In this document: in pieces, positions 59,001 through 64,000 of the stretch | How the letters are laid out: every line of letters begins with the position of its first letter | Position numbering within the stretch: position 1 is the first letter of the stretch | Assembly (NCBI RefSeq): GCF_019649055.1 | Contig: NW_026570395.1 | Span: 62,001-126,000, forward strand | Reading direction: 5' to 3' | Length of the DNA stretch: 64,000 nucleotides | Origin: Paramacrobiotus metropolitanus | Taxonomy: Eukaryota > Tardigrada > Eutardigrada > Parachela > Macrobiotidae | The notes under the pieces: model-generated | The model's database searches: none | What the model was told of the DNA's origin: nothing | Seen by the model: only the letters and a program-made list of their open reading frames with translations | Made by a program: the position numbers and the translations under genes

Positions 59001-60484
59001 AGATGTGCGTCATCCATTAAGGTCATCCAACCTGGTTCGTGAAGATGCCTTTAACTAAATATCGAATTATGCTTGAGTAAATTGCCACTAATGCAGTTTT
59101 CAACTCGAAATGCCTTGACTGATTTTAAATTTTAAACAATCTGTTATCTGTAAAACTATAGGAAACCATTTATTACTTCTTAAGTCATTTTATTTTGTTC
59201 CAGAAACGTCACTTATAATTTCTGTATCTATTGATAAATAACAGTGTTTAATATCACTAAGTATTTTTCTCTTAACAAAGCGCAAGATAATTAGAAAACG
59301 TTGCGGGAAACACTTCATTAAAATCACTTAATAAACAGTAATTAATAACACTTCATTAAAATTACTTAATAAATAATAATAAATATGACTTAATAAATGT
59401 AGAGTATTTCATAAAGAAATTCTAAACTGCGTTTTCCTGCGAATATTCCAAGATATATGAATGATAATATTACCAGTATCATGACAATGTATTTGTAAGC
59501 TTAAATCTGAAAGAAGAAAAACTGTACGAGTACAATCAGGTTGAAACTGTACTGTCTCAGTATATTCTTCTTAACTGTTTAGTTTATCAGAGATTTTAAC
59601 TTAATTACTGCAGTTCCGATGTGAAGTGTTATTACAAAAACTTGTTCATTGACTAAAGATCACTTAATTAACCGTTATAAATAAAACGTTTAAAAGCACT
59701 GCAACCGCTGATAAGATTATGATAACTAAATCTATCTCAAAACTAAACCTAATGGTTAGTGTTTTGTGACAGAAAATTATGAATTTAAAAACCACGAGCG
59801 TGAAAATTCGTGAAACAATTACATGCACCAACTAGTAAAATATTTTATCGTAAATGAGTATGTTATCTCTCATAACGTCCCCCGTTACCAAATACTGCAT
59901 AAGTTGACTATGCGTGGGGGGCCTGGCGTGCAGTGGAACGAAATCGAGCTTGATCTTATTGACTCTTAAGATGATAAATATTTTATTAATATAACACAAA
60001 AAAGCAAAAATAATAACTTAAGCAAAATATTTGTAATCGAGTTACTTTTTAAAAAAAACTGTTAATTAGTCCGTTGAACCATCAGTCTATAGCTATAACA
60101 TACTAATACGAGTACATCATGTACATGCTGAGCGGTGACCTTTATGGAAGCTGTCAACAAGTGCATTCACTATATACTGCGAAAATGTTCGTATTACGAG
60201 ACATTGTTAACATTTTTTAATTTTTACCTTGGACCGAGTCGTAACGTAAACATTCCCTGGAATCTCTTTCCTAATTCCTGCAGACGCCCGTGTACCGCCT
60301 CGCCACACATGACCAGCATGTTACCCAACACCGGCCAGCCGTGTGGTCCGGGCGGCAGTCCACGGCGCGCCTTCCGTGTCCAGTTATGCGTCTTACATAA
60401 CCTGTCCAAAAAGTGAAAAAATCCAACCAAGAATGCAGAAATGGCGGTGACGCAGGCCATAGACAGGGCAACTTGCAGCGGCAT
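53066..60484 (-). CDS. Cytochrome P450, microsomal CYP2-clan type, complete
   Basis: Exons right to left: 60484-60228, 58881-58769, 56791-56212, 54751-54525, 53391-53066. Phases match at every junction, giving exactly 500 residues, the normal length. An N-terminal membrane anchor (about 5-28) is followed by the proline hinge LPPGPHGWPVLGN. Exon 2 supplies VIMLTSYQRFREFLVDHAWE and FAGRP, typical of CYP2-clan enzymes, and exon 3 has RKFTLVTLRSFGFGK. The I-helix oxygen-binding motif is FTGGFETT (about 303-310), ExxR is ETMR at 363-366, and the PERF motif is FRPERF. The heme loop is FGAGRRSCIG with the iron ligand Cys444. All catalytic motifs are present, so it should be an active endoplasmic-reticulum monooxygenase. 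The substrate cannot be read from sequence. Introns 1-4 hold no other gene that I can support. Confidence 0.93.
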
Positions 60485-61700
60485 TGTAAAATAATTCCGT
60501 CAGAAAAGGTTAAAATCGTCAGTGGAGAAAAAATCGTAATTAATTATATTAAGCGCCAACGTAACGATAGGTTTGTGTAACAAAAAACTTCTGATTTTTA
60601 CCGGTTTTTAGTCATTTTTATTTGTGCATAGCTGACAGTTTAGTGGATTACTCGAGGCTACCGTGTAGCACCAATGTACAGTACACACTGGTGTTAGAAG
60701 AAAAGCTAAAGAACACGCCTTCGTGTTTTAGGGACGGTAGCGGCTGTACAAACACATTCACGTGTGGTTTTTCCGGGTAATGCAATAGAAATTCTTGCAG
60801 TAATTAATTTCCATTAGTTTACGCGCCGTGGTGTACACTGTACATACGGCACGGATGCCGGCGGAAACGGTTACCGCATTTGATAGAGCGCCGGCCGGGT
60901 AAATGTACTTGGGTACGGCGCCGTCAATTGAAGTGGGGATGCCGACGCTGCGACTGCCTAAACCGGTGCTGCGCCTCCAAATCTGTCAGTTACTGACAAA
61001 ATTTTAAAATTTAATGATTTACCGACAATTGGTTAAGGATGGTTTGTTTTTTATCCTTGCGGCTTTAATAGTAAAGTACAATGGAAAGTAGCTTTAAGGC
61101 CAATGTTTTTCATGCCTTACCCTTTTTTGGGATTTTCTGCAGCGGTAGATCTTGTGACTGTTCATCGCTTCTTGCCAAATCAGAAGAAAAATTGCTGAAT
61201 TTACTGGTATCTTACTTATTCTGCGGTTATACGTACATAAATTAAATTCCAGTATGAAAGCCGTATAGTACATTATTCCACTTATTTTTTACAATCCTGA
61301 AATTGTGCCAGGTTCTAGAACAGTTTTTAACAAAGTCTTATTAGAAAAGGCTGTATTTACTTAACCCTCCAGCGGGCGGTACCCGAAGGAGTGCGCGTTT
61401 TCTATTGAAAATCGGGATTTCCCAATGAAAAAATTCAATTAAGAATGGGAATTTTTTGCGAGCTTGTGCTGACCATAGGTCAGCGGTGGTGACTATGTCG
61501 TTTGCCAACGCCAATGCCCATGGACGGTCTACAGCATAAAAACGCCTAATTTTGTAATAATTAGTCTAATAGGGATAGAGTTAAAACAAAGGTTTCATTA
61601 AATAGCTCAAAAAAAGTACTTTAAAACAGGAGTATAGAAGTGGTCAACAATTTGACCACTGGTCAGTAAAAATTTAAAAACTGCTAAAAAGCGTTTCCTT
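60485..61700. other. Upstream region of the P450 gene, no gene seen
   Basis: GC-rich patches at 60,840-60,980 and AT-rich flanks. No TATA box was identified with confidence for the minus-strand P450. No coding region is supported. Confidence 0.4.
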
Positions 61701-62144
61701 GCATTTTGACCACTACTACACATACAAAACAATATAGAAAACAAGCGATGCTGACAATATTCCTTTGCAAACTTTCATCACTCTCTCATACGGCACTTCA
61801 AGAAGCCTTTGTGCAATTTAACATTGCACTTGCTGCATTTTATTTTTTAAACACGCCGAGCCGCCTTTACACTGCGTGCACCATTCGGACTTGCACGTTT
61901 CCTGGTATAGCCGCAGTGGTGGGAATGGGGAAAGCGGCGGGTATAATCCAGCTGCAAAGGCGATTGGCGCCGAACCAAATATTAGTGGTCATTCGCACTT
62001 TTCTAACACATTATCGGCCGGATGTAACCTACATAAAGCTATCGCAAAGGTCAACATCACTAAGGTGGTCATTACAGCTTGCAGTCGCCCGAGACTGGTC
62101 AAAACTGAAAATTCGCATGTTTCTTTAAATCTGCGCTGCTTCGC

Positions 62145-62507
62145 TTGCCCAAGCGGTATTCGGTACTCGTATCGAAGGCAGAGAGCAGCAGAGTGCAGGG
62201 TTGTGCAGCCAATTACAGTGCTACGTACACTGGCGGTAAAATTACAGTCAGGACTAACGCATCAGGACCACCATTCCGACCGCCCGGGGTGCCGTTCAGC
62301 AACCCCATTTTCTGCCAGCTTTCGACAACCAAAACCACATGGCGCATGTTTTGCGTCCGAACCGACAGTAACTTACTCTGTTTACGTAATGAAAATAATC
62401 TGTCGAAAGTGCACCCCCCCGTGTATTCACAACCCTTCATGGGCAATGGTGTTGGCAGACGACACACGTTTTTGAGGGACTGTGGTCATCTATGGTTCAG
62501 CTTTTAG
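62145..62507 (+). CDS. Hypothetical ORF or terminal exon near a poly(A) signal
   Basis: An open frame of 120 codons ends 24 bases before AATAAA (62,531-62,536), which is compatible with a terminal exon. It contains YSATYTGGKITVRTNASGP and four to five Cys residues but no recognisable domain. Two other frames over 61,706-62,475 are also open, so the choice of frame is uncertain. No family was recognised, and it may be non-coding. Confidence 0.25.
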   Translation: MPKRYSVLVSKAESSRVQGCAANYSATYTGGKITVRTNASGPPFRPPGVPFSNPIFCQLSTTKTTWRMFCVRTDSNLLCLRNENNLSKVHPPVYSQPFMGNGVGRRHTFLRDCGHLWFSF

Positions 62508-63046
62508 ATTCTGTGTAAGACATTTTTGAATAAAGGGTTGCCAGTTATACCTTGTTGATTTATCTCGGGTTTAATTATTCATCCACTAATTAGTTAATCA
62601 GCAAGACCTACGAGAGGTCAGAAAGTTCAAAATTAGCGATTTTCGCGCACCTATTGTTCTTAATTAACTTAAGACACAAGTTCAAATTGTGTTTTTATTG
62701 CTGTTTTAAGGTCCCATTTTGCTTAATACGTTATGGGACAACGAATAACTGTTGCCGATCGCTGGGAAAAAAATCAAAAACCTCTTGTCGTTTCCAGACA
62801 CCAATGCCCGTCAACGGGTTAAGAAATATGTTAAAAAAGTTACACATCTACAGACTGTACATGAGGCGATTTTTAGCGATTTACAGTACGTACGTTAACG
62901 AAGACAGACAGGAAAACGTAGATATCACGCAAATGAATTCCCGTAACGTAAATTATCTAGTTAACAATAAGTTCACGATACAATGCATCTTATTACAAGT
63001 GATTAAATGTATATAAGGGGCAAGACCAGGCGTCTTCCACGCATCC

Positions 63047-63177
63047 CCTGTATTGCTGGCGTCACCCGCCTGGAGAATGGCGTTACGGCATTACATATGG
63101 TTAAATCTGGCGCGGTACATAAGCGCCATGTTGAGCCACAACATCGAAGTCCAGTCGGTTGACGGCAGCAGTACAGG
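63047..63177. mobile_element. About 130-bp MITE, copy 3
   Basis: The left end cctgtattgctggcgtcacc and the right end gttgacggcagcagtacagg are inverted partners. The internal block gcgcggtacataagc is shared with the copy at 51,605-51,728. The rest of 62,560-64,000 shows no supported gene. Confidence 0.65.
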
Positions 63178-64000
63178 TGAACGGTGGAAGAAGCCTGGTT
63201 TTGCCCCCTATATTCAGATACAAGCTGAGATGCGATATCGCATGCCGTATACGCGTTTGCTGACTGCTTATGAAACATGCGCGAACAATCGTCGATCTAC
63301 ATAAAATTCGAACAGAAACTGCTATAACAAACTGTCGCGCAGTTATAAAAAGCAAGGGCGCTTAATCACCCAATATAAATACTGTGTTAGCAGCATATGT
63401 TATCGCGCGCCTGTTTGAACAACCATGTTTTTTTGTGAAACCATACAGCGGAACGGTTTCTGCCGCAAAGGGCATAAAAAATTACAATCTACGATGGGGG
63501 TGACGCCGCGGTCAACCCATTGGAGACAGCCGTCAGGCAGGGAGAATAGTGTAGCAAATTAAAGCTACAGACCTACAGTAGATGAGATAGCGAGCGAAGA
63601 TAAGTTGTCCCAGAGATGGAGCTAGCGCGGATCAAGAGTAGCAATGTGATTTAGCACTCTTCAAGTTCGGTGTACCCCTTCTTGGAACGAATGCTTTCTG
63701 TTTGATCACTTCATGGCCACGGACTCATGGTGCGATTTGGCGGTGTAGGATGTTTTATCTTTTTCCCTACTGGTCCGTGCCGCCATATCGTGTATTAAAT
63801 TTCCCGCAGTCATTTACGCTACACACAATAAACTACACAATAAGTAATGTTCGTTAAGTTAACTGGGAACCCATGCCTAAAGGGAACACTGGAACTTTTT
63901 CGGGTACAGCATAATGGTATATGAGTCCGGGTACTCGGCAGTCGGAGCTCAGCGAAAGATTTCAACGAGAACTGGATTGATTGTTAACCGTGTTTTGATC

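Overview
The window is animal nuclear DNA. It is AT-rich between genes, with compact multi-exon genes, GT-AG introns of about 60-800 bp, TATAAAG boxes, AATAAA poly(A) signals, and many short inverted-repeat elements. The recognisable genes (astacin-type fold, DHRS1-type reductases, a CYP2-clan microsomal P450) suit an invertebrate. A tardigrade is my best guess, but this is inference of about even odds, not something the sequence proves. I reconstructed exons by hand by following splice sites and reading frame across every junction.

Region 1 (1-35,860, + strand) is a tandem array of six related secreted-protein genes. Only the last exon of the first is present (349-507). The others run 2012-7958, 15003-18495, 20724-23903, 26102-29644 and 31350-35860. 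Each has 12 exons with almost identical phases. The protein reads: signal peptide, an astacin-like domain whose zinc site is entirely replaced, a Thr/Ser/Pro mucin-like linker of very variable length, and a four-repeat hemopexin-like C-terminal domain. Between the genes lie decayed retrotransposon fragments, foldback elements and a large inverted duplication of the second gene's 5' flank.

Region 2 (36,929-42,512, + strand) holds two tandem DHRS1-type short-chain dehydrogenase genes of seven exons each, with identical intron positions.

Region 3 (43,063-46,092, - strand) holds the 3' eight exons of an unrecognised gene with an acidic/basic, probably nuclear C-terminus. It converges on the second DHRS1 gene. 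An 811-bp hAT-like non-autonomous transposon with a perfect 8-bp target duplication lies just upstream.

Region 4 (47.2-53 kb) is gene-poor, with miniature inverted-repeat elements and one weak possible exon pair.

Region 5 (53,066-60,484, - strand) is a complete five-exon cytochrome P450 gene of 500 residues. The rest (60.5-64 kb) has one poorly supported ORF region ending near an AATAAA and one more MITE copy.

The most notable system is the array of catalytically dead astacins fused through mucin linkers to hemopexin-like propellers. The predicted products are secreted, so a matrix, cuticle or mucus binding role is plausible, but the sequence does not show a function.
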